Source: DATEHQ01 sp035279525 (lineage in GTDB: Bacteria > Chloroflexota > Dormibacteria > Dormibacterales > Dormibacteraceae). Taken from it: a stretch of DNA of 31,241 nt. This document shows positions 15,059 to 22,039 of this stretch, piece after piece. Under the pieces are notes generated by a model. It was given only the letters and a program-made list of their open reading frames with translations. It had not been told where the DNA came from and did no database searches. Position numbers and translations under genes: made by a program. Positions within the stretch are counted from its first letter, which is position 1, and each line of letters opens with the position of its first letter. The stretch spans positions 1 through 31,241 of the forward strand of contig DATEHQ010000063.1 of assembly GCA_035279525.1 (NCBI GenBank), given 5' to 3'.

Positions 15059-15688
15059 ATGCCGGAAGACACCCTCGGCCAGCGGATCCGGCGGATCCGC
15101 AAGCAGCGCGGGCTGAGCCTGGCCAACATCGGGCGGGACGACTTCACGCGCGCCTGGCTGAGCCAGATCGAGCTCGGCAAGGCGACACCATCGACCCGAG
15201 TCCTGCGCGTCATCGCGGAGAGGCTCGGGACCCCCGTGGAGTACCTCCTCGAGGGGCGCGAGGACAGCCTCGAGCGCGAGCTGGCGCTGGAGAAGGGCCG
15301 CGTGCTGCTGGCCCGCGGTGAGCCCCGCCGCGCGCTGCGTGCGCTCAAGCCGGCGCTCGACTGGCTCGAATGGCCCCTCGGCACCGACGCCCGCCTGACG
15401 CAGGTCGAGGCGATGTACGCGCTCGGTCGCAAGGAAAAGGCGAACAAGATCCTGGCCCGCGAGAAGAGGGTCATCCTCGAGCACGACGACGCGGAGCGGC
15501 AGCAGCGCGTGCGCGCGATCGAGGAGGGAGGCCGGTTCATGTATGAGGGCGACGCGATCAAGACGCACCTCCAGCTGGCGGACCGCGCCGAGCGTTCGGT
15601 GCGGACCCACGACGCGCTGGAGCACTACCGCGCCGCCCGAGTCCTGCTCGAGGTCGAGGGGGAGACCGGGCAGGGAAGGGCCGGCTAG
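15059..15688 (+). CDS. XRE-family transcriptional regulator with helical repeat-like C-terminus
   Basis: Residues ~5-60 are a Cro/CI-type HTH (LGQRIRRIRKQRGLSLANIG, WLSQIELGKATPS, LRVIAERLGTPVEYLLEG). The remaining ~145 residues are Ala/Leu/Arg/Glu-rich paired helices (GRVLLARGEPRRALRALKPALDWL, EAMYALGRKEKANKILAREK, ALEHYRAARVLLEVEGE) that look like TPR-type repeats. Such proteins often sense a peptide or partner through the repeats. ATG at 15059 is selected by the TACAAT box and by the natural HTH N-terminus. It follows the HTH-M24 peptidase by 23 nt and ends 10 nt from the convergent His-rich gene. The target is unknown. Confidence 0.82.
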   Translation: MPEDTLGQRIRRIRKQRGLSLANIGRDDFTRAWLSQIELGKATPSTRVLRVIAERLGTPVEYLLEGREDSLERELALEKGRVLLARGEPRRALRALKPALDWLEWPLGTDARLTQVEAMYALGRKEKANKILAREKRVILEHDDAERQQRVRAIEEGGRFMYEGDAIKTHLQLADRAERSVRTHDALEHYRAARVLLEVEGETGQGRAG

Positions 15689-15698
15689 CGGCGCGCCT

Positions 15699-16400
15699 CT
15701 AGAGCCCCTGGTTCGAGGTCGAGTTCCAGTCCCACGACGGCGGAGGCGTGACCTGGGGCGGCGTGATCTCGAGGGTGATCACCTCGTGCGCCTTCAGCTG
15801 GATCGTGTTCGGGTCGCCGGTGAACACCTGGGGGCCCTTGCCGTCCTGGAGGTCGATGTAGACGACGAGCTTCTGGTCCGGCGTCAGCACGAACGTGCCG
15901 ACGTGCGTCGCGTCGAGCTTCGGCACCGCCTGTCCGTTCTGCTGCGCCCAGGACTTCCAGACGGCGATGAACTGGCTGAGCGTGAAGGTGGAGCTCGCCG
16001 GTGACTCGATGTGGATCACGTTCTTGTTCGCGGCGTGGACGTGCAGCCAGTAGTAGCAGTTCACGCTCGTCTGGCTCGAGTCCGTGTAGTTGATGCCGAG
16101 GTTGTCAGGTAGGTTGACCACGTTGCCCTGGTACACGATCTGCAGCGCGGCGTGGTAGTGAATCTGGGTCTGCTCGAGGTGGTCGCAGGGCACGCCGCCC
16201 GCGACAGGCGGCCCCTGGGTCGGCTTCAGGCTCTGGACGATGAACACGATCATCACCACGGCCAGGGCGACGAGGACCACGCCGACCGCGATCGGCATGA
16301 TCGGCAGGTCGCTGGCCCGCTTGACCCTGACCGGCGGCCGGCGGCCGGCCTTGCCCTTTCCGGCCCGGACGCCCGCCTTCGCCCGGGATTTGCTTGCCAT
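15699..16400 (-). CDS. Membrane-anchored extracytoplasmic His-rich protein, unknown function
   Basis: A basic N-terminus of ~32 residues (many Lys/Arg) is followed by one helix (IAVGVVLVALAVVMIVFIVQSL, ~36-57) and a ~175-residue outer domain. That domain holds CDHLEQTQIHYHA, CYYWLHVHAAN and VIHIESP, a set of Cys and His suited to metal binding, then TFTLSQFIAVWKSW and a strand-rich end. I recall similar uncharacterised proteins in Actinobacteria and Chloroflexi, but no named family. ATG at 16400 follows a TATTCT box by 9 nt (leaderless geometry). It ends tail-to-tail with the XRE gene and its 5' end diverges from the rpsF promoter region. Confidence 0.75.
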   Translation of the reverse strand: MASKSRAKAGVRAGKGKAGRRPPVRVKRASDLPIMPIAVGVVLVALAVVMIVFIVQSLKPTQGPPVAGGVPCDHLEQTQIHYHAALQIVYQGNVVNLPDNLGINYTDSSQTSVNCYYWLHVHAANKNVIHIESPASSTFTLSQFIAVWKSWAQQNGQAVPKLDATHVGTFVLTPDQKLVVYIDLQDGKGPQVFTGDPNTIQLKAHEVITLEITPPQVTPPPSWDWNSTSNQGL

Positions 16401-16408
16401 GAACCACG

Positions 16409-16415
16409 TAGAATA
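16409..16415. promoter_or_regulatory. Overlapping divergent -10 elements between the His-rich gene and rpsF
   Basis: On the minus strand TATTCT (16415-16410) ends 9 nt before the ATG at 16400. On the plus strand TAGAAT (16409-16414) would start a transcript near 16421 and yield a leader of about 80 nt before rpsF. The two boxes share five bases, so polymerase probably binds in only one direction at a time. No clear -35 is seen for either. Confidence 0.4.
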
Positions 16416-16433
16416 CCGGGGCAACCTTTCTGA

Positions 16434-16473
16434 CTCCGGCCGGCTGCTCATTTTGGCCGCCGATCGTCCGGGG
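16434..16473 (+). promoter_or_regulatory. Candidate S6:S18 autoregulatory leader of rpsF
   Basis: In the rpsF leader CTCCGG (16434-16439) pairs with CCGGGG (16468-16473), and CGGC (16441-16444) pairs with GCCG (16456-16459). Between the two helices is an asymmetric internal loop: one C on the left, eight bases on the right beginning C-C-G (16460-16462). A CCG-containing bulge flanked by helices is the hallmark of the known S6:S18-binding leader. The fold was drawn by eye. Confidence 0.5.
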
Positions 16474-16499
16474 CCTGAACCCATAGGAAGGAGGTCCCG

Positions 16500-16904
16500 T
16501 TGAGGGATTACGAAGTTCTGTACATCGTCCGTGCGGACCTGGACGACGACAAGGTCCAGGACGCGGTGAAGCGGGTCAACACCGTGATCCAGCGATCCGG
16601 CGGGACCCCCGAGCACACCAACCTCTGGGGCAAGCGCAAGCTCGCCTACGAAGTCAAGCACCAGAAGGAGGGCTCGTACGTCCTCCAGGACTTTCAGATC
16701 GCGCCCGAGCGCGTGCCAGAGCTCGAGTCGGCGCTCAAGATCACCGAAGAGGTGTTGAGGCACCTCATCGTGCGCAAGCCGGAAAAGGTCGCCGCGGCCC
16801 CCGTTCCCCCGCCGCCGGCGGAGGTCGCGCTGGAGCCCATCGTGGCCGAGCCAGAGGTGGCTGGAACGCGCCGTCCGGATCGGGAGGATCGGGAGGAGTC
16901 TTAG
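16500..16904 (+). CDS. rpsF: 30S ribosomal protein S6
   Basis: S6 binds the central domain of 16S rRNA together with S18. Residues 1-95 are the complete S6 fold (MRDYEVLYIVRADLDDD, NLWGKRKLAYEVKHQKEGSYVL, LKITEEVLRHLIV). About 40 further residues form a Pro/Ala/Glu-rich, then acidic-basic tail (VPPPPAEVALEP to DREDREES), longer than the ~95-100 aa of most S6 proteins. The TTG start is fixed by AAGGAGG at 16488-16494, 5 nt upstream. The stop directly abuts the ssb ATG. It is the first gene of rpsF-ssb-rpsR; rplI, often the next gene, is absent. Confidence 0.97.
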   Translation: MRDYEVLYIVRADLDDDKVQDAVKRVNTVIQRSGGTPEHTNLWGKRKLAYEVKHQKEGSYVLQDFQIAPERVPELESALKITEEVLRHLIVRKPEKVAAAPVPPPPAEVALEPIVAEPEVAGTRRPDREDREES

Positions 16905-17384
16905 ATGTCGAACCTCAACAAGGCACTGCTCATCGGCCGTCTGACGAAGGACCCGGAGATGCGGTACACGCCCAGCGGCACCGCCGTGACCAACTTCAGC
17001 ATCGCGACCAACCGGTGGTCGAGCGGTCCCGAAGGGGAGCGCAAGGAGTTCACGGACTACCACAACATCGTGGCCTACAACGCCGGCAAGAGAAACCTGG
17101 CGGAGATCGTCGCGCAGTACACGCGCAAGGGCGCGCTGGTCTTCATCGAGGGGCGGATCCAGACCCGCTCGTGGGAGGGCCAGGACGGCCAGAAGCGCCG
17201 GACGACCGAGATCATCGCCAACGACGTGCAGTTCCTCGACAGCCGCAGCGGCGGCGGCGCCGGCGCGGGTGGCGGCGGGGGCGAAGGATCGCAGCCCGCG
17301 CGACGGCCCGTGCCCTCGGACGACAGCATTCCCGCTCCGGACGACGCGCCTCGCGACGTCGACCCGGACGACATTCCTTTTTAG
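16905..17384 (+). CDS. ssb: Single-stranded DNA-binding protein
   Basis: The protein coats ssDNA during replication and repair. The OB-fold occupies residues ~3-110 (NKALLIGRLTKDPEMRYTPSGTAV, FTDYHNIVAYN, VFIEGRIQTRSWEGQDG). A Gly-rich linker (~113-125) and an acidic tail ending DPDDIPF follow; this conserved amphipathic tip recruits partner proteins. Length (159 aa) is normal. The ATG follows the rpsF stop without a gap, so translation is coupled and the Shine-Dalgarno must lie within rpsF (GGGAGGA). Placement between S6 and S18 is the classic arrangement. Confidence 0.97.
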   Translation: MSNLNKALLIGRLTKDPEMRYTPSGTAVTNFSIATNRWSSGPEGERKEFTDYHNIVAYNAGKRNLAEIVAQYTRKGALVFIEGRIQTRSWEGQDGQKRRTTEIIANDVQFLDSRSGGGAGAGGGGGEGSQPARRPVPSDDSIPAPDDAPRDVDPDDIPF

Positions 17385-17397
17385 GTAGGAGTCACCA

Positions 17398-17679
17398 ATG
17401 GCAGTCAATCGTCCCCCCCGTGAGCAGGGCGGAGGCGGCGGGCAGGGCGGACGTGGCCCGCGCCGCCAGCACCGCAAGGTCTGCAGCTTCTGCGTCGAGA
17501 AGATCCACTACATCGACTACAAGGAGATCTCGAGACTGCGCCGGTTCGTCAGCGATCGGGGCAAAATCCTGCCCCGGCGTGTCACCGGGACCTGCGCGAG
17601 GCATCAGCGTCCGCTGACCACGGCGCTCGAGCGCGCCCGCGCGATCGCGCTGCTTCCGTACACAACGGAGCTGCACTAG
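17398..17679 (+). CDS. rpsR: 30S ribosomal protein S18
   Basis: S18 partners S6 on the small subunit. After a Gly/Arg-rich N-terminus of ~25 residues comes the S18 core: KVCSFCVEKIHYIDYKE, LRRFVSDRGKILPRRVTGTCARHQR and ALERARAIALLPY. The three Cys plus the His in TCARH suggest the zinc-binding (C+) form of S18, whose loss is known in paralogues made under zinc limitation. AGGAG at 17387-17391 lies 6 nt before the ATG. The gap to ssb is 13 nt. It ends the ribosomal operon. Confidence 0.96.
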   Translation: MAVNRPPREQGGGGGQGGRGPRRQHRKVCSFCVEKIHYIDYKEISRLRRFVSDRGKILPRRVTGTCARHQRPLTTALERARAIALLPYTTELH

Positions 17680-17713
17680 GTCAGAATTTGTGGGCCGCCA
17701 AAGCCCCAGGGGT

Positions 17714-17763
17714 CCCCGCGAACTCACGCCTGAGTACGGGCGAAGCCGCCAGAGTTCGTGGGG
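17714..17763 (+). promoter_or_regulatory. Long hairpin between rpsR and the serine operon (terminator or leader structure)
   Basis: CCCCGCGAACTC (17714-17725) pairs with GAGTTCGTGGGG (17752-17763) over 12 bp, one of them G-U, and is followed by CATTTTG. The 26-nt loop contains a small CGCC/GGCG helix. The run GGGG at 17709-17712 could instead pair with the left-arm CCCC, giving an alternative fold. It may terminate the ribosomal operon or regulate the downstream aminotransferase; the T-run is short for a terminator. Confidence 0.45.
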
Positions 17764-17784
17764 CATTTTGATGGAGCGCGCCCT

Positions 17785-18945
17785 ATGACGTTCTCGACGC
17801 AGCTACGCATTCCGGGGCCGACGCCGCTCCCAGAGCGCGTCGTCCGCAGCATGAACCGGCCGATGATCGACCACCGCGGACCCGAGTTCGCGGCCATCTT
17901 GAGCGAGATCACCAAGGGCGCGAAGCGCGTCTTCAAGACCTCCAACGACCTCCTGCTGCTCACGTCCTCGGGCACGGGTGGGCTTGAGTCGGCGGTGGCG
18001 AACCTCGTTTCGCCCGGTGACGAGGTGGTCGTCGCGCTGTGCGGCAACTTCGGTGAGCGCTTCGCGGCGCTCGCGGCCGCGTACGGCGCGGACGTGGTGC
18101 GGCTCGAATTCGAGTGGGGCCAGCCGGTCGATCCGGACGACCTCAAGCGCGTGCTGGAGAGTCACCCGCGCTCCAAAGTCGTGCTCCTCACGCACAACGA
18201 AACCTCGACCGGCCTCACCAACCCGCTGCGCGAGCTGGCCCGTGCCGCCCGCGACGCCGGGCGAATCGTCGTCGTCGACGGGGTGAGCTCGATCAGCTCG
18301 ATCGCAATCGAGACCGACGCGTGGGGTGTCGACGTCGCGGTCAGCGGCTCGCAGAAGGGCTGGATGGCACCTCCGGGACTGGCCCTGGTCAGCGTCAGCG
18401 AGCGCGCCTGGGCGCAGCAGGCGAAGGCGCGGTCGCCTCGGTTCTACTTCGACTGGAAGGAAGCCAGGGCCTGGGCGGAAAAGGGAATGACCCCCTTCAC
18501 GCCGGCGGTCAACGTCGCGTTCGCGCTGCAGGAGGGCCTGCGCATGCTCGAAGAGGAAGGCCTCGACAACGTGTACGAGCGCCACGCGCGGCTGGCGCGC
18601 GCGACGCAGGCCGGCCTCGAAGCGCTGGGCTTCCAGCTCTACGCGCGCGACGGTTATCGCTCCAACACCGTCACGTCCGCCGTTCCGCCGCCGGGTCTCG
18701 ATGTGGCGGCGCTGCGCAAGCTGCTGGACGAAAAGCACGGAGTGGTCATCGCCGGCGGCCAGGGCAAGATGACGGGCAAGATGGTGCGCGTCGGTCATCT
18801 CGGCGCGGTCGCCGAGGGTGATGTGGTCCAGGTCATCTGGGCGATCGAGCAGGCGCTCGAGGAGCTCGACGTGGCGCCGGCGGACGGCCGGGGCGTGACG
18901 GCGGTCACGAACTCGCTGCAGGGCGTCGCGGCCACCGCGCGCTAG
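17785..18945 (+). CDS. Class V PLP-dependent aminotransferase (serine-pathway / alanine-glyoxylate type)
   Basis: The 386-residue protein matches the alanine/serine-glyoxylate aminotransferase branch of fold-type I enzymes: IPGPTPLPERV at the N-terminus, SSGTGGLESAVANL for phosphate binding, VVDGVSSISS with the PLP-ring Asp, and SGSQKGWMAPPG carrying the Schiff-base lysine K191. It is followed 13 nt later by serA, so its likely role is transamination in the phosphorylated serine pathway in place of a standard SerC; related archaeal enzymes do this. Direct glyoxylate/serine chemistry remains possible. ATG at 17785 is chosen because GGAG lies 8 nt upstream and the conserved N-terminus starts here. 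Confidence 0.88.
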   Translation: MTFSTQLRIPGPTPLPERVVRSMNRPMIDHRGPEFAAILSEITKGAKRVFKTSNDLLLLTSSGTGGLESAVANLVSPGDEVVVALCGNFGERFAALAAAYGADVVRLEFEWGQPVDPDDLKRVLESHPRSKVVLLTHNETSTGLTNPLRELARAARDAGRIVVVDGVSSISSIAIETDAWGVDVAVSGSQKGWMAPPGLALVSVSERAWAQQAKARSPRFYFDWKEARAWAEKGMTPFTPAVNVAFALQEGLRMLEEEGLDNVYERHARLARATQAGLEALGFQLYARDGYRSNTVTSAVPPPGLDVAALRKLLDEKHGVVIAGGQGKMTGKMVRVGHLGAVAEGDVVQVIWAIEQALEELDVAPADGRGVTAVTNSLQGVAATAR

Positions 18946-18958
18946 CGCGGCCAGACAT

Positions 18959-20530
18959 TTGCCGAGAATCCTCGTCGCCGACCCGCTGGCGGAGGACGGT
19001 CTCGAACGCCTGCGCAAGGCAGGCGAGGTGACGGTGGTCAGCAAGCTGCGCGAAGCCGAGCTGATCGAGCGCATCCCCGACTACGACGCGCTCGTCGTGC
19101 GGAGCGAGACGCGGGTCACGGCGCCGGTCCTCGAGGCAGGCCGCCGGCTCCGGGTGGTCGGGCGCGCAGGAGTCGGCGTCGACAACATCGACGTGCCGGC
19201 GGCGACGCGCAAGGGAATCCTGGTCGTCAATGCGCCGCGGGGCAACATCGTCGCCGCGGCCGAGCACACGATCGCGCTTCTTTTCGCGCTGGCACGATGG
19301 GTTCCCCAGGCCGACGCGTCGGTGAAGCGAGGCGAGTGGACGCGATCGAAGTTCATGGGCACCGAGGTGCGCGGCAAGACCCTCGGCGTCATCGGGCTCG
19401 GCAACGTCGGGTCCGAGGTCGCCAAGCGCGCCCATGGGCTGGAGATGGACGTCATCGCGTACGACCCGGTGGTCTCGGTCGAGCGGGCAGAGCTGTTCAA
19501 CGTCGACCTCGTGACCATCGACGAGCTGCTTCAACGCGCCGACTTCATCACGGTGCACGTGCCTCTGGTCGAAGCGAACCGCGACCTCATCGGCATGTCC
19601 GAGCTGGCCCGAATGAAGCCGACCGCGCGGCTCGTCAACACCGCGCGCGGCGGAATCGTGAACGAAGACGCCCTCTGTGACGCGCTGAGCTCAGGTGCGA
19701 TCGCCGCCGCAGCGTCCGACGTGTTCGCCAGCGAGCCCCCGGGCGAGAATCGCCTGCTCACGCTGCCCAACTTCGTCGCCACGCCGCACATCGCCGCCTC
19801 GACCCAGGAAGCGCAGGTTTCGGTCGCGTTCGACGTTGCCGAGGAGGTGGCTGCGGTGCTGGCGGGGGACCTTCCCCGCTTCGCGGTCAACGCGCCCGCG
19901 TTGCCGCCGGAGGAGCTTGCCTATCTCCGGCCATTTGCCGGTCTGACCGAGCGGCTGGCCGCACTTCACGTCCAGCTGTTCGGTGGCCGCGTGAGCGCCA
20001 TCGAGCTCGATTTCGAGGGCGAGCTGGCCGAGCACGACGTCAATCTGCTCGTCGCGTCGGCGGTGAAGGGTGTTTTGCAGCCCTTCACCGAAGACCGCAT
20101 CAACGCGGTGAATGCGCGCCTGATCGCCGCCAACCGCGGCGTGAAGCTGATCGAACGGCGGAGCAGGTCGCACAGCAGCTACGCCAGCCTGGTCACAGTG
20201 CGAATGCAGGATCACGAGATCGCCGGCACTGTTCTGATGGACGAGCTGCGCGCCGTGCGGATCGATTCGTTCCGCGTCGACCTGGTGCCCGAGGGGCGCT
20301 TCCTGGTGAGCCGGCACTCGGACCAGCCGGGCGTCGTGGGCCGTGTGGGGACGATCCTCGGCGAGCACGACGTGAACATCGCCAGCATGCAGGTCGGTCG
20401 AGACGCGCCGCGCGGAAACGCGATGATGATCCTGGCCGTCGACGACCGCGTGCCGCCAGAGGTGCTTGCCAAGCTGCGCGAGGTGGCGGGGATGTCCGAC
20501 CTCCGCTTTGTCGAGCTTCTCGAGGGCTAG
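18959..20530 (+). CDS. serA: D-3-phosphoglycerate dehydrogenase
   Basis: SerA oxidises 3-phosphoglycerate to 3-phosphohydroxypyruvate with NAD+, the first step of serine synthesis. The 523-residue long form is seen: 2-hydroxyacid dehydrogenase catalytic and NAD domains (~1-310; GRAGVGVDNIDV, VIGLGNVGSEVA, the Arg in NTARGG, the Glu in FASEPPGE, the His in TPHIAAST), an intervening ASB-like domain (~320-440) and a C-terminal ACT domain (~450-523; SDQPGVVGRVGTILGEHDVNIASMQVGR) that normally senses serine. It begins with TTG, 13 nt after the aminotransferase stop, without a clear Shine-Dalgarno. The ACT domain implies feedback control. Confidence 0.96.
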   Translation: MPRILVADPLAEDGLERLRKAGEVTVVSKLREAELIERIPDYDALVVRSETRVTAPVLEAGRRLRVVGRAGVGVDNIDVPAATRKGILVVNAPRGNIVAAAEHTIALLFALARWVPQADASVKRGEWTRSKFMGTEVRGKTLGVIGLGNVGSEVAKRAHGLEMDVIAYDPVVSVERAELFNVDLVTIDELLQRADFITVHVPLVEANRDLIGMSELARMKPTARLVNTARGGIVNEDALCDALSSGAIAAAASDVFASEPPGENRLLTLPNFVATPHIAASTQEAQVSVAFDVAEEVAAVLAGDLPRFAVNAPALPPEELAYLRPFAGLTERLAALHVQLFGGRVSAIELDFEGELAEHDVNLLVASAVKGVLQPFTEDRINAVNARLIAANRGVKLIERRSRSHSSYASLVTVRMQDHEIAGTVLMDELRAVRIDSFRVDLVPEGRFLVSRHSDQPGVVGRVGTILGEHDVNIASMQVGRDAPRGNAMMILAVDDRVPPEVLAKLREVAGMSDLRFVELLEG

Positions 20531-20532
20531 CC

Positions 20533-21681
20533 ATCGCCGACGTTCGCGCCTTTCCGGGGATTCGCTACTACCTGGCGCGGGCGGGTGACGCCGGCCTGCT
20601 CGTGGCGCCGCCGTACGACGTCATACCCGACGCGGACCTTGCTCACTACCGGGCGCTCTCGCCCTTCAACGTCGTCCGGCTGACGCGGCCGGGCTCGGAC
20701 TACGACGCGGCGGCCCGGACCTTCCAGCAGTGGCTCGCCGACGGGATGCTCGCCGAGGACCCGCCGTCGATGTACGTGCACGAGTGCGAGGTCGGCGGTC
20801 GCGTCCGGCGCGACCTCATCGCGGCGCTGCGCCTCCAGCCGTATGAGGACCGAGTGGTGCTGCCGCACGAGCGCACCCACCGCGGGCCGAAGGAGGACCG
20901 CCTGGCGTTGCTGCGGGCGACCGCGCTGAGTCTCGAGCCGCTGTGGTTCCTCTACGAGGGCGGAGGCACAGCGCTGGTCGAGACGGTCGGGCGGGTTGCG
21001 TCACGCGCGGCGGCCATCTCCTTCACAGGTCCGGAGGGCATCCGCCACCGGCTCTGGGTCATCTCGGACCCCGCCATCCACGCGGCCGTCCACGCCGCCT
21101 TCGATGAGCTCCAGGTGCTCATCGCCGACGGCCACCACCGCTACGAGACGGCGCTCGCCTACGCCGAGGAGGTGGGTGGCGCCCCCGACTCCGCCTCCCG
21201 CTTCACCCTCGCCATGTTCACCGACCTCGACGACCCCGGCCTGGCCGTGCTGCCGACGCATCGTGTCCTCAAGAGCGGGGTCGCGGTCACGGGCGGGGAG
21301 CCGGTGGGCTCGCTCGAGGAGACGCTCGAGGGGATCCGAGGACGCGTGGCCGCCGGCACGTACCGTGACCGCCAGTTCCAGGTCCTGGCGCTCGAGGGTG
21401 ACCTGGCGGCCGTCGAGCTGCACGAGCAGGTGATCGACAACATCCTCGGCAAGCGCAACCCGGAGGAGTTCCTCCTCTACACCCGCGACCCGGCCGAGGC
21501 CGTGCGTTGGGTCGACGAGGGCGTCGGGGCGGCCGCGTTCCTCCTGGACGCGCCCGACCTCAGGGAGGTTTTGAAGCTGGCCCGGGAAGGGAAGACTCTG
21601 CCACAGAAGACGACTTACTTCCACCCCAAACCGCCGTCGGGCATGGTGTTTTTCAAGCTCGATCGAGACCGGCGACTATAG
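20533..21681 (+). CDS. DUF1015 family protein, probably initiated at ATC
   Basis: DUF1015 proteins are widespread, of unknown function, and in my recollection often sit beside serine-biosynthesis genes, as here. The conserved N-terminal block (ADVRAFPGIRY, then VAPPYDV) begins at codon 20533, an ATC, two bases after the serA stop; GAGGG lies 6 nt upstream. No ATG, GTG or TTG occurs in frame before the GTG at 20602, which would remove 23 residues including the signature. Later conserved blocks are LPHERTHRGPKEDRL, IADGHHRYETALAY and KRNPEEFLLYT. The ATC-initiated form has 382 residues. A rare start codon, or a sequence error, is likely. Confidence 0.82.
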   Translation: MADVRAFPGIRYYLARAGDAGLLVAPPYDVIPDADLAHYRALSPFNVVRLTRPGSDYDAAARTFQQWLADGMLAEDPPSMYVHECEVGGRVRRDLIAALRLQPYEDRVVLPHERTHRGPKEDRLALLRATALSLEPLWFLYEGGGTALVETVGRVASRAAAISFTGPEGIRHRLWVISDPAIHAAVHAAFDELQVLIADGHHRYETALAYAEEVGGAPDSASRFTLAMFTDLDDPGLAVLPTHRVLKSGVAVTGGEPVGSLEETLEGIRGRVAAGTYRDRQFQVLALEGDLAAVELHEQVIDNILGKRNPEEFLLYTRDPAEAVRWVDEGVGAAAFLLDAPDLREVLKLAREGKTLPQKTTYFHPKPPSGMVFFKLDRDRRL

Positions 21682-21700
21682 TTAGGAACCCCAAGAAACG

Positions 21701-22039
21701 ATGCCCATCTACGGTTACCGATGCAGCAGCTGCGGACACCAGTTCGAGGTCCTGCAGCGCATGGCCGACGAACCGCTAAAGACCTGCCCGAAGTGCCAGG
21801 GGGCGCTCACGAAGATGGTCTACCCGACAGGAGTCGTGTACAAGGGCAGCGGCTACTACACGACCGACTACAAGGGCACGGGCTCGTCGAACGGCTCGGC
21901 CTCCAGCGGCGAGGGCAAGTCGGAGTCGAAGTCGGAGTCGAAGTCGGAATCGGGCTCCGGTTCGGAAGCCGGTTCGGAATCCAAATCGGAATCAAAACCC
22001 GCCTCGAAGGATTCCAAGAGTGTGGAGAAGTCTTCGTAG
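21701..22039 (+). CDS. FmdB-family zinc-ribbon protein with KSES-repeat tail
   Basis: Residues 1-~42 are the FmdB putative regulatory zinc ribbon: MPIYGYRCSSCGHQFEVLQRM and CPKCQG, giving two CxxC knuckles. The remaining 65-70 residues are Ser/Lys/Glu/Gly-rich and disordered, with tandem KSES units. FmdB-type proteins were linked to formamidase/amidase regulation, but most members are uncharacterised. The ATG at 21701 has AGGA about 13 nt upstream, and a TATAGT box overlaps the stop of DUF1015. The trxA ATG follows the stop without a gap, so a zinc ribbon and a thioredoxin are coupled. Confidence 0.85.
   Translation: MPIYGYRCSSCGHQFEVLQRMADEPLKTCPKCQGALTKMVYPTGVVYKGSGYYTTDYKGTGSSNGSASSGEGKSESKSESKSESGSGSEAGSESKSESKPASKDSKSVEKSS
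21917..21952 (+). repeat. Three tandem 12-nt repeats encoding KSES
   Basis: The unit AAGTCGGAGTCG occurs at 21917-21928 and 21929-21940; 21941-21952 differs by one base (GAATCG). Degenerate Ser/Glu codon repeats continue to about 22000. The tract encodes the disordered tail of the FmdB protein and could change length by replication slippage in steps of four residues. Confidence 0.8.

Noticed and set aside
15680..15698. Bidirectional terminator between the XRE and His-rich genes
   Set aside because: GCCG/CGGC can pair for only 4 bp around the stop codon, and no T-run exists on either strand.
16401..17477. Minus-strand extension of the His-rich gene to about 592 codons
   Set aside because: The extension is antisense to rpsF, ssb and rpsR and not protein-like; the ATG at 16400 with its -10 box explains the real start.
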